Positions 27,633 through 37,108 of a stretch of DNA of 64,000 nucleotides are shown here, one piece after another. Source of the stretch: Chitinophaga sp. (GTDB lineage: Bacteria; Bacteroidota; Bacteroidia; Chitinophagales; Chitinophagaceae); assembly GCF_019236475.1 (NCBI RefSeq), contig NZ_JAFAIX010000013.1, forward strand, positions 248,001 through 312,000, written 5' to 3'. Each line of letters opens with the position of its first letter. Within the stretch, counting starts at the first letter, position 1. The translations under genes were made by a program, and so were the position numbers. The notes under the pieces are model-generated. The model was not told the DNA's origin and did not search any database. It saw nothing but the letters and a program-made list of their open reading frames with translations.

Positions 27633-27703
27633 CAATCCCAAAACGGAACAACACAACCAATTGGGAAACAGAAAGATAGCAAGTATCTTCACAAAATTCT
27701 AAC

Positions 27704-27777
27704 GGATCGGTAGTTCAGTTGGTTAGAATGCCGCCCTGTCACGGCGGAGGTCGCGGGTTCGAGTCCCGTCCGGTCCG
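27704..27777 (+). tRNA. tRNA-Asp (anticodon GTC)
   Basis: The full cloverleaf can be folded by eye. The acceptor GGATCGG pairs with CCGGTCC, with one T-G pair. The anticodon stem CCGCC/GGCGG encloses loop CTGTCAC with anticodon GTC at 27738-27740, and the T-arm is GCGGG-TTCGAGT-CCCGT. The discriminator is G at 27777, the Asp identity base. CCA is not encoded. It has its own promoter and terminator. Confidence 0.97.
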
Positions 27778-27778
27778 C

Positions 27779-27812
27779 AAAAAGCCACTTCTTTTAAAGA
27801 AGTGGCTTTTTC
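27779..27812 (+). terminator. Terminator after tRNA-Asp
   Basis: AAAAGCCACTTCTT pairs with AAGAAGTGGCTTTT across a short T/A loop immediately after the tRNA, followed by a T-run. The pattern is a textbook intrinsic terminator. Confidence 0.88.
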
Positions 27813-27881
27813 GTTTTTACAGCCTTTCTTTAAAAACGCCATTTTTTAATCCGCCAATTAATAAGGTCTTGCTCAATATAG

Positions 27882-27971
27882 ATTAGAAGCAGTCTTTATA
27901 TCTGCTTCTAATACTTATTCTAACGCCTTACGAATCAGACAATACAATTTTGCGGACGGTGTCCGCAAAAT
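27882..27971 (-). terminator. Hairpins downstream of the SWIM-protein gene
   Basis: An 11-bp perfect hairpin (27947-27957 with 27961-27971, loop GGT) lies just after the minus-strand stop and likely terminates that gene. A second 11-bp hairpin (27882-27892 with 27902-27912) lies further along. Confidence 0.65.
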
Positions 27972-27982
27972 GTCAGAATATC

Positions 27983-29647
27983 CTACAAGATTCTCTTTTT
28001 AAGAAACGAGATCAACATATTTTCCTTGGAAAACCATCCCCCTTTTTGGATATTACACATCGCCTGTAATTCAATTTTGTCATAATTTTTTTCTAATATT
28101 TGTGCTAGTGCTTCCAGGCTTGCAGGCATTTCATGATCCTCCATATCGGAAAAGTCGTCATTTTTATGGAGAAGAGCTTTCAGGAAACCATACTTATCAA
28201 CAAGTATCATTTTGTTTGCATACGCCACTACAATGTTATAAGGAGTAGTAGCATTTATATACTGAATCATTTTTTTATAATTCTGCTCATAGTCCATTAA
28301 CCTGAAAGGAAATATTACAGCGTTCCGATAGATAGCAGGCATTTGCCTTGCTTTTGTCAATATTTTGGTTCGCCATTTCTTCCTTTCTTCCTCTATTTCC
28401 ATTTGTCCACAGATAAATAAATAATCATCGAAATTAAAGGTGAGTGGAAAAAGCTCCTGTAAAACCCCTGCCAGCTTCTTGTCATTCTTCTCAATAGTAT
28501 ATATTTCCTTCAGGAATTGTAGGTAAGGTTCATTGTATTCCTCCCGAACGTTCGCCGCTATCTGTTCCTGGCAATATTTTTCCGCCAACTTAAGATGGTT
28601 GTAATCTATTAACTGCTCAATAAGTTCTTCGTTATAATCGTTATTAAAACGAATCGGTTTAAATACTTTATAATAGGTTTCAAATAAATCACTATCCTTT
28701 ACCAGACCAAAGAGGGCTTTCGTATATATGTTGCCATGATACATCGCCTGCGGATTATTTGTAGTATATTGCTTCACCAGCTTGTTTATCATTATAATCT
28801 TTCTGGTTTGGCTGCTATTATTAAGCATATTCACGAGGAAAGACAAATAGTAGGTTCTGAGATCAAAATCCGCTCCTGTAATCCGGTCTGCGAAATAACT
28901 ACAAGCCGTAAACCAGCTTTCGTCGTTTGATAATTGCTGTAATGAAACGAGCACTTTGAGCAACTGGCTTTCCACATACTTACTGAACCTGTTACTGGAA
29001 GTTATGATTGTTGCCTGCGTATCTTCTACTGCTGCTATTAATGCATCAACATTCAGAAATGCGGCTTCGTCTACTACCTGTGAGCAATATTCATTTACAA
29101 TGGTATCATGGATCTCCGTCCATAGTTCAACGATCTTTTTCACTTCATTCACTTCTGCCTTACCCCTGTTTTTTATAACGGCTTTAACAGCATTCCGGGT
29201 AAACTCCTTTACATCTGCAGGACTATATTTTTTTTGTTGACTGGTAAACTGATGTATAAACGCCAGTTCAAGATCTTTGTTTTTTATCAGGACTTCCTTA
29301 ATCCATAACTTTAGTTTAGCCGGGTCTATCTCCTCTATTAAAGTTTCAAGTTGATTATTTCTTTTGCTTCCTTTTACGGGTCGGCCTTCCGGTTTACTTA
29401 AATGCAACAGCAAGGCTGTCTTATGCTGACAGAACCCAACTTTGCTGTTGCAGTCACAGGAATGATTGACGATTACTTTTTTATTATCTATTGAGATAGC
29501 CACGTCAAAACTTTCATCATTTTCATCTACATAAGCCTGAAAGCTGTCTTTTTCAATCTCATCACATTCTCTGACAATATTTTTGCCGGCCTTTTTGATA
29601 AGTTCTTTATTTAGTACAGCCTTGAAGTTTTTGAGTGAAAGATCCAT
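27983..29647 (-). CDS. SWIM zinc-finger domain protein
   Basis: The 554-residue protein has, near residues 62-75, the CxCx(n)CxH pattern of a SWIM zinc finger (HSCDCNSKVGFCQH), which usually binds nucleic acid or protein. The rest is Lys/Glu-rich and helical, without a helicase or nuclease motif. In some bacteria SWIM proteins are encoded beside SNF2 helicases, but none is found here. It stands alone, divergent from the sigma gene at 29904. ATG start. The biological role is unknown. Confidence 0.75.
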   Translation of the reverse strand: MDLSLKNFKAVLNKELIKKAGKNIVRECDEIEKDSFQAYVDENDESFDVAISIDNKKVIVNHSCDCNSKVGFCQHKTALLLHLSKPEGRPVKGSKRNNQLETLIEEIDPAKLKLWIKEVLIKNKDLELAFIHQFTSQQKKYSPADVKEFTRNAVKAVIKNRGKAEVNEVKKIVELWTEIHDTIVNEYCSQVVDEAAFLNVDALIAAVEDTQATIITSSNRFSKYVESQLLKVLVSLQQLSNDESWFTACSYFADRITGADFDLRTYYLSFLVNMLNNSSQTRKIIMINKLVKQYTTNNPQAMYHGNIYTKALFGLVKDSDLFETYYKVFKPIRFNNDYNEELIEQLIDYNHLKLAEKYCQEQIAANVREEYNEPYLQFLKEIYTIEKNDKKLAGVLQELFPLTFNFDDYLFICGQMEIEEERKKWRTKILTKARQMPAIYRNAVIFPFRLMDYEQNYKKMIQYINATTPYNIVVAYANKMILVDKYGFLKALLHKNDDFSDMEDHEMPASLEALAQILEKNYDKIELQAMCNIQKGGWFSKENMLISFLKKRIL

Positions 29648-29695
29648 CCCTAATTATATTACCAAAATAAATAATACTATTTTTTAAAACCTAAA

Positions 29696-29720
29696 TACCC
29701 ATAAAATTACCCAATTGTAC
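29696..29720 (+). promoter_or_regulatory. Repeated ACCCA motif upstream of ECF sigma gene 1
   Basis: TACCCATAAAATTACCC at 29696-29712 is followed by another TACCCAATT. Nearly the same string, TACCCATAAAATCACC, occurs at 47687-47702 beside the second ECF sigma gene, in opposite orientation relative to the gene. This is a candidate operator or autoregulatory site. Confidence 0.35.
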
Positions 29721-29804
29721 CCAATTCCCAATAAGTCTGGTAACTTAGATACTTAGGGTAACCGCATGAACGGTTGAATTTCCTCCAAGTAAGTAGCGAA
29801 AAAG

Positions 29805-29833
29805 TTTGACGTTGGGCATTTCTCCTTACATTG
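29805..29833 (+). promoter_or_regulatory. Weak promoter candidate for ECF sigma gene 1
   Basis: TTTG (29805-29808) and TACATTG (29827-29833) are 18 nt apart. The -7 part is one base short of the TAnnTTTG consensus. The leader would be about 65 nt. Confidence 0.3.
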
Positions 29834-29903
29834 AGGTTATGGATCTATTTTAAACTTATAATTAAATTTCACTACTTTAGTACGACCACGTAATTGCCTA
29901 ACA

Positions 29904-30554
29904 ATGGAAGATACAAGACTTTTGCTCGCGATAGCGGAGGGAGATGAATCTGCCTTTGTAAAACTATTTGAAAAATATAGGGCGAAAGTATATTTCGCCG
30001 CCCAGAAGTTATTAAAATCGGACAGTACCAGCAAAGACGTACTACAGGAAGTATTTACGACCATTTGGCTCAATAGGGAATCCCTCCATGAGATAGATAA
30101 CTTTAATGCCTATCTGCACACCATGGTGCGAAATAATATTTACAGCAAGCTAAGACGGAAGAAAACAGAAGTAAAAATTATCCATTCGATACAGGAAAAT
30201 AGTGTGGATATTGATGACGGTACAGAAGAAGCCATTAAGTTACGGGACCTGCAAGCCACGCTATCCCTGGCCGCACGCTTATTGACACCCCAGCAAAAAC
30301 ATGTGTACCATTTAAGTAGAACAGCCGGATTTAGCCATGAAGAAATAGCGGCACAACTGAAGATCTCCAAGGAAACGGTCAAGAAACATATAATGGCCGC
30401 CAATAAAATTGTACAAACCTTTTTGCGTGACCAAAGCTTCCTGCTGGTAATTTTCCTTTGTGTCAGCGATTACAACCCCCATTTTCGCGACCACTCTCCT
30501 ACCAACCATACACTTTCGAACGATTTCAGCATTGATTTCGAATACGTTAGCTAA
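29904..30554 (+). CDS. ECF-type RNA polymerase sigma factor
   Basis: The 216-residue protein has sigma region 2 (VKLFEKYRAKVYFAAQKLL ... DVLQEVFTTIWLNRESL) and region 4 (LTPQQKHVYHLSRTAGFSHEEIAAQLKISKETVKKHI). It heads a plus-strand operon with FecR and SusC/SusD, so it should be held inactive by FecR and released when the STN-bearing SusC senses its ligand. After region 4 comes a hydrophobic stretch (FLLVIFLCV) and about 28 extra polar residues, longer than most family members. ATG start. Confidence 0.92.
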   Translation: MEDTRLLLAIAEGDESAFVKLFEKYRAKVYFAAQKLLKSDSTSKDVLQEVFTTIWLNRESLHEIDNFNAYLHTMVRNNIYSKLRRKKTEVKIIHSIQENSVDIDDGTEEAIKLRDLQATLSLAARLLTPQQKHVYHLSRTAGFSHEEIAAQLKISKETVKKHIMAANKIVQTFLRDQSFLLVIFLCVSDYNPHFRDHSPTNHTLSNDFSIDFEYVS

Positions 30555-30650
30555 TACCCGCTTTTTTTCGAAAAAAAATATTTTTTCTACTACCCCTTTG
30601 CATAAATGCCGTGCGTCTAATAATATTGAAGGCACTTTTATACCGCGTTT

Positions 30651-31877
30651 ATGCAGGATCGATTGCTAGTACTATTCCATAAATATGTAAATGATAACTG
30701 TTCCGAAGCAGAGCTATCGGAGTTATTCGAATTATTCTCCCTTAGCGGAAACGAAACAGTTGTAAAGGAACTAATAGCCCAAACTATTGAGGACATACAC
30801 CAGCACCCAGCACAAATAGATACTTACTTAAGGACGACGGATGCAGAGAAGATATTAAGCGAAATTATTCCGCATACGTCCGATGTAGCGCATGTACCAC
30901 CTAAGGTAGTACCGCTGAGATGGTGGCGCTGGGTGGCAGCAGCCGTCGTGATGACATGTGTCGGCCTAACTAGCTATTATTTCCTACACCCATCTCCCAA
31001 CAAGTCATTGCGGGAAGTTGCCCAATCGAGTCGGCATACCAGCAGCAGTAGTAACAAAGCTACCCTCACGCTGAGCAATGGACAAACCATCTTGTTAGAT
31101 AGCGTTCCCAATGGATTACTGGCCACGCAAGGACAAGGCCGAGTAGTAAAAACAAAAACGGGCGAAATCATTTATAGTGGGGCAGAAAAGAACAGCGATC
31201 AAATATTGTATAACAACATCAGCACTCCCCGTGGTGGCCAATATTTCCTGCAACTTTCAGATGGCAGCAAAGTTTGGCTGAACGCTGCTTCCTCCATTAG
31301 ATTCCCAGTTGTATTTCCTGCCGGAGAACGAAAAGTATTCATTACAGGAGAAGCATATTTTGAAGTGGCACACCTGGTCGGTAAACATGCACAACCCCTC
31401 CCTTTTACAGTGGAAACAGATCATCCAGCAGTTCAAAATCCTGGCTATAAAGTGGAAGTATTAGGCACCAAATTCAATATTAACGCCTACTCGAATGAAC
31501 CTGTTGTAAGTACCACTTTATTAGAAGGGAAAGTAAAAGTACATGCATATAACTCCATGCAATCCCAGGTATTATTACCCAACCAGCAGGTAAACATCAC
31601 CCCGAAAGGTGAAATGAACCTTACCCAACCGGCAGATGTGAATGCCGTCATCGCTTGGAAAAACGGATATACCCAATTCTCCGCAGTTCCCCTTTCTGCT
31701 GTGATGCGACAAGTAGAAAGATGGTACGACGTGAATGTTCAGTTTGAAGGTCATGTGGCAGACATAAAATTCACTGGTAAATTAAAACGCAACGAAAATC
31801 TATCTGAATTCTTAAAAATATTAGACCTAAATAATATCAAGTATGAGGTAAACAACTCCACGATTATTATCAAATAA
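30651..31877 (+). CDS. FecR-type anti-sigma factor
   Basis: The 408-residue protein has a cytoplasmic N-terminal helical part that would bind the sigma factor, one transmembrane helix (WVAAAVVMTCVGLTSYYFL, near residue 95), and a periplasmic FecR domain with LSDGSKVWLNAASSIRFP, VFITGEAYFEVAH and LGTKFNINAYS. A C-terminal secretin/STN-like DUF4974 part follows (SEFLKILDLNNIKYEVNNSTIIIK). It lies 96 bp after the ECF sigma gene and before the cognate SusC, completing a trans-envelope switch. Confidence 0.93.
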   Translation: MQDRLLVLFHKYVNDNCSEAELSELFELFSLSGNETVVKELIAQTIEDIHQHPAQIDTYLRTTDAEKILSEIIPHTSDVAHVPPKVVPLRWWRWVAAAVVMTCVGLTSYYFLHPSPNKSLREVAQSSRHTSSSSNKATLTLSNGQTILLDSVPNGLLATQGQGRVVKTKTGEIIYSGAEKNSDQILYNNISTPRGGQYFLQLSDGSKVWLNAASSIRFPVVFPAGERKVFITGEAYFEVAHLVGKHAQPLPFTVETDHPAVQNPGYKVEVLGTKFNINAYSNEPVVSTTLLEGKVKVHAYNSMQSQVLLPNQQVNITPKGEMNLTQPADVNAVIAWKNGYTQFSAVPLSAVMRQVERWYDVNVQFEGHVADIKFTGKLKRNENLSEFLKILDLNNIKYEVNNSTIIIK

Positions 31878-31972
31878 AAGATCAATCAATAAGGGTATCC
31901 ATTGAATTTACAAAAGCGCTTTTGAATTTAAGAGAGACCAACGTCTATTGCTCATTTCTCAACCAAAAAAAT

Positions 31973-34900
31973 ATGATTTTCTTAAAAAATGTATTTGAGA
32001 GAATACAAGGATTTCCACGCCCTAACCTAAAGCTACACAAGGTGAAAACGATCTTCGTTTTTCTGTTGGTCGTTAGTGTTCAACTAAGCGCCAAATCGTA
32101 TTCACAGAATGTTACGCTGAAGGGTGAAAAATTGAATATTTCACAAATTTTTTCGGCCATTGAACACCAAACCGACTACGTTTTCTTTTATAAAGATGAT
32201 GCACTGCGACTCACTACACCCGTTTCAGTAAATCTGAATAATGTTCCGGTTTCCGATGCGCTGGCCAGTTGTTTAAAAGGACAACCAATCACCTATTCTA
32301 TTGTTGGTCATAACATCATTGTATTAAAGTCAGACGCGCATACACGCGCTGCTGCTGTCCCTCAACAATCCCCTATGTTAATTAAGGGTATTGTAACGGA
32401 CGAAAAAGGCACGCCATTAACAGGTGTAACGATCAGGATCAAAGGTACTTCTCTCGGTACCAGTACCGATGCGAATGGTCGTTTTCAACTTTCTGTTCCG
32501 GCCAATAGCACTAAAATACTGGTGTTTACCTATATTGGAACAGAGGTCCAAGAAGTGCAGGTGACAAACGAAGACCCGCTTGTTATCCACTTAAAACAAA
32601 AGACCACCTTTCAGCAAGAAGTGGTGGTTACTGCCTATGGCATCAAACGTCAGCCGAAAGAACTAGGATATGCCGCTACCACTATCAGCGGTAAAGAATT
32701 AAACCAGGCAGAAAACATCAATGCCACTGCTGGGTTGATTGGTAAAGTATCCGGCCTTTCTATTCAAACACAAGACAATAACCTCGATCCTTCTTATAAA
32801 ATCAACCTACGTGGGAATAGGTCTATTACCGGGAATAATGCGGCTATTATTGTGTTGGATGGCGCCATTGTACAACCTTATATTTTGAACAATATCAATC
32901 CTAATGATATTGAAAGTGTAAACGTACTCAAAGGTAGTGCTGCGGCCTCCTTGTATGGCTCTATGGGTAGTAATGGCGCATTGGTCATTACCACAAAGAA
33001 AACACCTGTTGGCAAAACTGAGATAAATTTCAAAACCAGTATACAGTGGGAAAGTATTTCAAAACTGCCTAATCTGCAATACACTTACGGTGGCTGGGGA
33101 GGCGAATCGAAGTATGTAGATCCTGTTACCGGACAAACGATAAATGTTCCGTTTGAGAATCAACAATTCGGTCCTAAATACGATGGAAGTATAGTAGAAG
33201 TAGGCACTCCCAAGCGAATCTACTTTAATGATGGTACCTACAAAGATACGGTGATAAAAACCACTTACTCCCCGAAAAAAGGATCACGCACGGATTTTTT
33301 CCAGACAGGTATCACCAAACAATATGACTTATCAATCGGTACTGCTACACAGAATTCCTCAGTATATGTAGCCTTCCAACGGACAGACCGATCTGATATT
33401 ATACCTGGAAATAAGCTAACAAAAAACTTCTTTAAACTGAATGGAAGTACTAAATACGACAAATTGAGTCTTGATTATGCATTAGGATACACCAATACCA
33501 ATACAGATCAGATATGGAGCAGAGGAAGTTTGTACAACCAAATCCTGAATTCGCCGGCACATGTGGATTTAAACTGGTTTAAAGATGGTTTCTTTTCTTC
33601 TCCAGACAACTACTACAATGCTTGGAATGATAATCCCTGGTGGAACCTGCGTAACTTCAGAAGTAAAGGATACGATAATAAATTTGTGGGAAATGTGGCA
33701 GCCAGATACGCCATCACTGATAATATAGAAGCCAGTTATCGATTTGGTTATACTTATAGTTCCTACAACTATAAAAACACGGGTAATGGCTGGAAATATT
33801 CTGACTACGAGCAAGGAAATCCTTACAATATTCCAGGTGGTACCCAAGCATCCAACAATAAGGTGTTGTTACCTACCGCAAATGGTGGATCTAGCTTTGA
33901 GTCACGTATCACAGGTGATTTGTTATTAACTTTTAAAAAGCAGTTGTCACAAAATATTAACTCCAAACTCCTATTAGGACATTCCATTGTTCAGGATAAA
34001 TACAATTCAGAGAATTTTAATGCCAACACGCTTGCCTTTAATGACTTTTATAATATCTCCAGTTATATTGGCCAGCAAACAGCCGGAGAAAGTAAGGCTG
34101 AACGCAATCAGCAGGCAGCATTTGCTGACTTATCATTTGGCATAAATAAGTATTTGTTTTTACACGGTAGTTATCGGTTTGACTGGACTTCTATCCTGGC
34201 TGCCTCTCATAGAAGATTTTCCTATGGATCAGCAGATGCAGCATTTATCCTTTCAGATGCATTACCCACATTATTTAATAATGATGTGATAAATTTTGGT
34301 AAGGTGAGACTCGCATACAGCCAAACGGGTCAGGTAAACCTAAGCACCGTTAGTACTTATGGCTCTTACTTAACTACGCCTTCATTCAATGTTGCTTATG
34401 GTTATCCGTATAATAACAGCGTAGGTTATAGTAAAAATGCACTGGCCCCTAATCCTAACCTGCGAGATGAACGTACCACAGAAATAGAAGGAGGACTTGA
34501 AGTAAGCCTGCTGAAAAACAGGATTAACTTAACTGGAACCGTTTTCAAGCAACGAACTAAAAATCAGACGATTCCTACGCAAGTATCTCCTGCAACAGGA
34601 TTTTCTTCTATGTTGGTGAATGGTGGAGAAACTTCCAATTTCGGCGTAGAATCAGATATTAAAGTTACACTGATTGACAACAGGTCTAACGGCCTCAGAT
34701 GGGATATCGGCGGCAACTTCACGTATATCGAGAATAAAGTAATTTCATTACCCAATAACGGCGCCGATTTATCGATGACCAACGATGCATATGCAGTAGT
34801 TGGCTATGCTTTCCCTGCATTAAAAGTAACAGATTTCTCCAGAGACCCAGCCACTGGCAAAGTCATTGTGGACAATAACGGTTATCCTACCCGTGCAGCG

Positions 34901-35473
34901 GCTTATAAATTCATGGGGTCTATTTTCCAACCCTATCGCTTGGGCCTGAACACTTCTATTTCCTTCAAAAATTTCGCCCTTTCCATTGTAGCGGATTACA
35001 GAGGTGGTGGTGTATTGTTTAACCAGATCGGCCAAACCTTAGACTGGACAGGTGCCTCAGAGCACTCCACTTATGGTAATCGCCAGCGATTTGTATTTCC
35101 TAATTCTGTTTATGATGATGGTAGTGGGCATTATGTACCTAATACCTCCCGACAAATTGCCAATGTGTACCAATTCTGGCAGGCGTATAGCTCCATGGGT
35201 ACACCATATGTTACCAGCAATGCTTTCTGGAAACTCAGAGAAGTAGTATTGTCCTATACTTTCCCTGCATCTTTATTCAAAGGAGTTAAAACCATCAAAG
35301 GCGCTACTGTAGCCGTTACTGGCAGAAACCTGTTGATGTGGAGGCCATCAGAAAACATCTGGACCGATCCTGAATTCAATCTTGGCGGCAACTATAATGC
35401 AGATGGTACTACCAATACTTCACAAACACCGCCAACAAGATTCATCGGTGGAAATATCAGCGTCAGGTTTTAA
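31973..35473 (+). CDS. SusC/RagA TonB-linked transporter with STN signalling domain
   Basis: A signal segment (TIFVFLLVVSVQLSAKSYSQ) is followed by an STN domain (about residues 45-110; KLNISQIFSAIEHQTDYVFF) that touches FecR. A carboxypeptidase-regulatory-like domain (IKGIVTDEKGTPLTGVTIRIKG), the plug (IIVLDGAIVQ, VNVLKGSAAASLYG) and a beta-barrel ending FIGGNISVRF complete it. A TTG at 31922 would extend it by 17 residues; the ATG at 31973 was chosen because the signal peptide sits better. The ligand is unknown, but a metzincin-type lipoprotein later in the operon suggests a protein or peptide substrate. Confidence 0.94.
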   Translation: MIFLKNVFERIQGFPRPNLKLHKVKTIFVFLLVVSVQLSAKSYSQNVTLKGEKLNISQIFSAIEHQTDYVFFYKDDALRLTTPVSVNLNNVPVSDALASCLKGQPITYSIVGHNIIVLKSDAHTRAAAVPQQSPMLIKGIVTDEKGTPLTGVTIRIKGTSLGTSTDANGRFQLSVPANSTKILVFTYIGTEVQEVQVTNEDPLVIHLKQKTTFQQEVVVTAYGIKRQPKELGYAATTISGKELNQAENINATAGLIGKVSGLSIQTQDNNLDPSYKINLRGNRSITGNNAAIIVLDGAIVQPYILNNINPNDIESVNVLKGSAAASLYGSMGSNGALVITTKKTPVGKTEINFKTSIQWESISKLPNLQYTYGGWGGESKYVDPVTGQTINVPFENQQFGPKYDGSIVEVGTPKRIYFNDGTYKDTVIKTTYSPKKGSRTDFFQTGITKQYDLSIGTATQNSSVYVAFQRTDRSDIIPGNKLTKNFFKLNGSTKYDKLSLDYALGYTNTNTDQIWSRGSLYNQILNSPAHVDLNWFKDGFFSSPDNYYNAWNDNPWWNLRNFRSKGYDNKFVGNVAARYAITDNIEASYRFGYTYSSYNYKNTGNGWKYSDYEQGNPYNIPGGTQASNNKVLLPTANGGSSFESRITGDLLLTFKKQLSQNINSKLLLGHSIVQDKYNSENFNANTLAFNDFYNISSYIGQQTAGESKAERNQQAAFADLSFGINKYLFLHGSYRFDWTSILAASHRRFSYGSADAAFILSDALPTLFNNDVINFGKVRLAYSQTGQVNLSTVSTYGSYLTTPSFNVAYGYPYNNSVGYSKNALAPNPNLRDERTTEIEGGLEVSLLKNRINLTGTVFKQRTKNQTIPTQVSPATGFSSMLVNGGETSNFGVESDIKVTLIDNRSNGLRWDIGGNFTYIENKVISLPNNGADLSMTNDAYAVVGYAFPALKVTDFSRDPATGKVIVDNNGYPTRAAAYKFMGSIFQPYRLGLNTSISFKNFALSIVADYRGGGVLFNQIGQTLDWTGASEHSTYGNRQRFVFPNSVYDDGSGHYVPNTSRQIANVYQFWQAYSSMGTPYVTSNAFWKLREVVLSYTFPASLFKGVKTIKGATVAVTGRNLLMWRPSENIWTDPEFNLGGNYNADGTTNTSQTPPTRFIGGNISVRF

Positions 35474-35499
35474 TTTTTTCAAAAGGAAACTTTTACAAA

Positions 35500-37077
35500 A
35501 TGAAAGTACTCACTAAATATTTATTCGTGTTGTTGTTGATAGCAGGGATATCGTCTTGCTCAAAAACATACTTTGATATAAATGAAAATAATCCCAATAA
35601 TCCCAACAATGTAGATGTTGCGCTGGTATTATCGCCACAATTAAGGGACATTGCCTACTTACAAAATATGGGTTCAAATGATATGTCGTACTGGATGGGA
35701 TATTGGACTACTGGCGGCGGTTCCTTTGTGAACTCTTATGTGTTCAATTATACCTTCGACAACAAGTGGTTTCAAGGGATGTGGACCGGCTACTACGGCA
35801 ACCTGGGTAATTTGCAATACATAGACCAACATGCTCAGGGGAATAACTTTTACAGAGGTATCGTGAAAACGATGAATGTCATTTGTTATCATAACCTGAT
35901 TGATCTCTTTGGCAATGTTCCCTATACACAGGCGCTACAAATCGATAAATATCCGACGCCGATTTATGACGATGCAGCCACTATTTACAATGATTTATAT
36001 CAGCAATTGGATAGCGCTAGAGACCTGATTAAAAACTGGACAGGAAACGTACCGAAAGGGGATATTATGTATAATGGGAATAAGTCTAACTGGATTAAAT
36101 TCATCAATACGCTCCAGTTAAGACTTATACTACGCGTGAGCCAGGTAGCTAACAAACCGCCCTATTATGCCACTGCCCTGCAACACTTGCTGAGTAGCGC
36201 CGCTGTGGATGGATATATCTCCAGTACGCAAACAGAAGGGAATGTAAACCCAGGATATTTTAACCAAAGTGGCAAAGGCAATCCATTCGTAGAAAGATTT
36301 TGGAATATCAGTCAAAATCAGCAGACATCCAACTATAACTCGTTCCGTGCAAATGCCGCGGCTGTTAACTTCTACTGGGATGGATTCAATGGCTATGGCG
36401 ATTGGCGCTTGTACAGGATGTACGCACCATATGATAATAATCCAAACCACTTCAAAGGGGCTTATTTTGGGGTACCTACTGCCAATAATGATACCTTGTC
36501 TGGCTTTGCTTGGGGAGATAATGTGAATGGCAGCTTCTCCGGAACGAATGGCTATGGCATTATTAAGAATGTTAATCAGCCTATTCCAATGCTTACCTCC
36601 TTCGAGAGTTATTTCCTGCAAGCCGAAGCAGCCTACAGAAATCTCATTCCCGGCGACTATAAAGAGTTATACAAAAACGGTGTTCGCGCCAACTTTACCT
36701 ACTTGTACAAAGGCTCACTGCCAGATCCTTCTGGTAACATTTTCTATCAACCTAGCGATGCTATTGCAGACGCAAATGGTTATATGGCACAAACGACAGG
36801 AAAGGTCAACAACTTCAATATTGACTTAACCACTGACCCATTACAAACTATCTTATCCCAAAAATGGATTGCCATGAATGGGGTCAATCCATTTGAACCT
36901 TACGCCGATTTCCGCCGGACAGGATGGCCCACTTACATCTATGGATCTAAATATCCAGGAGCGCCGGCTTTACCTAAAAGAGTATTTTATCCAAGTATAG
37001 AATATGCCACCAATGGGGCTAATGTTAAGGCTCAAGGAGAAGATTTACTTACTAAAAAAATATTCTGGGGCAGATAA
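35500..37077 (+). CDS. SusD-type outer-membrane lipoprotein (SusD-like_2 group)
   Basis: The lipobox region is LLIAGISSCSK. The mature part begins with INENNPNNPNN, typical of this SusD subgroup, and continues with a helical core (MNVICYHNLIDLFGNVPYTQALQ, YNGNKSNWIKFINTLQLRLILRVSQ) and the C-terminal QKWIAMNGVNPFEPYADFRRTGWP. It sits 26 bp after the STN-type SusC and would form the surface lid of that transporter. The 525-residue length is normal. The substrate is unknown. Confidence 0.93.
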   Translation: MKVLTKYLFVLLLIAGISSCSKTYFDINENNPNNPNNVDVALVLSPQLRDIAYLQNMGSNDMSYWMGYWTTGGGSFVNSYVFNYTFDNKWFQGMWTGYYGNLGNLQYIDQHAQGNNFYRGIVKTMNVICYHNLIDLFGNVPYTQALQIDKYPTPIYDDAATIYNDLYQQLDSARDLIKNWTGNVPKGDIMYNGNKSNWIKFINTLQLRLILRVSQVANKPPYYATALQHLLSSAAVDGYISSTQTEGNVNPGYFNQSGKGNPFVERFWNISQNQQTSNYNSFRANAAAVNFYWDGFNGYGDWRLYRMYAPYDNNPNHFKGAYFGVPTANNDTLSGFAWGDNVNGSFSGTNGYGIIKNVNQPIPMLTSFESYFLQAEAAYRNLIPGDYKELYKNGVRANFTYLYKGSLPDPSGNIFYQPSDAIADANGYMAQTTGKVNNFNIDLTTDPLQTILSQKWIAMNGVNPFEPYADFRRTGWPTYIYGSKYPGAPALPKRVFYPSIEYATNGANVKAQGEDLLTKKIFWGR

Positions 37078-37108
37078 TTTTTTAATAGTCCTTACAAAAT
37101 ATTGAAAG

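Noticed and set aside
27704..27777. tRNA-Asp as an integration site for a mobile island
   Set aside because: No integrase gene and no duplicated tRNA 3' end was found in the window.
30555..31000. Common ECF-dependent promoter motif upstream of both FecR genes
   Set aside because: Leaders before 30651 and before 46898 share only loose T-rich similarity; no motif good enough to report.
31922..31972. TTG-initiated extension of the STN-type SusC
   Set aside because: The ATG at 31973 follows an A-rich stretch and puts the signal segment nearer the N-terminus; the extension has no family resemblance.
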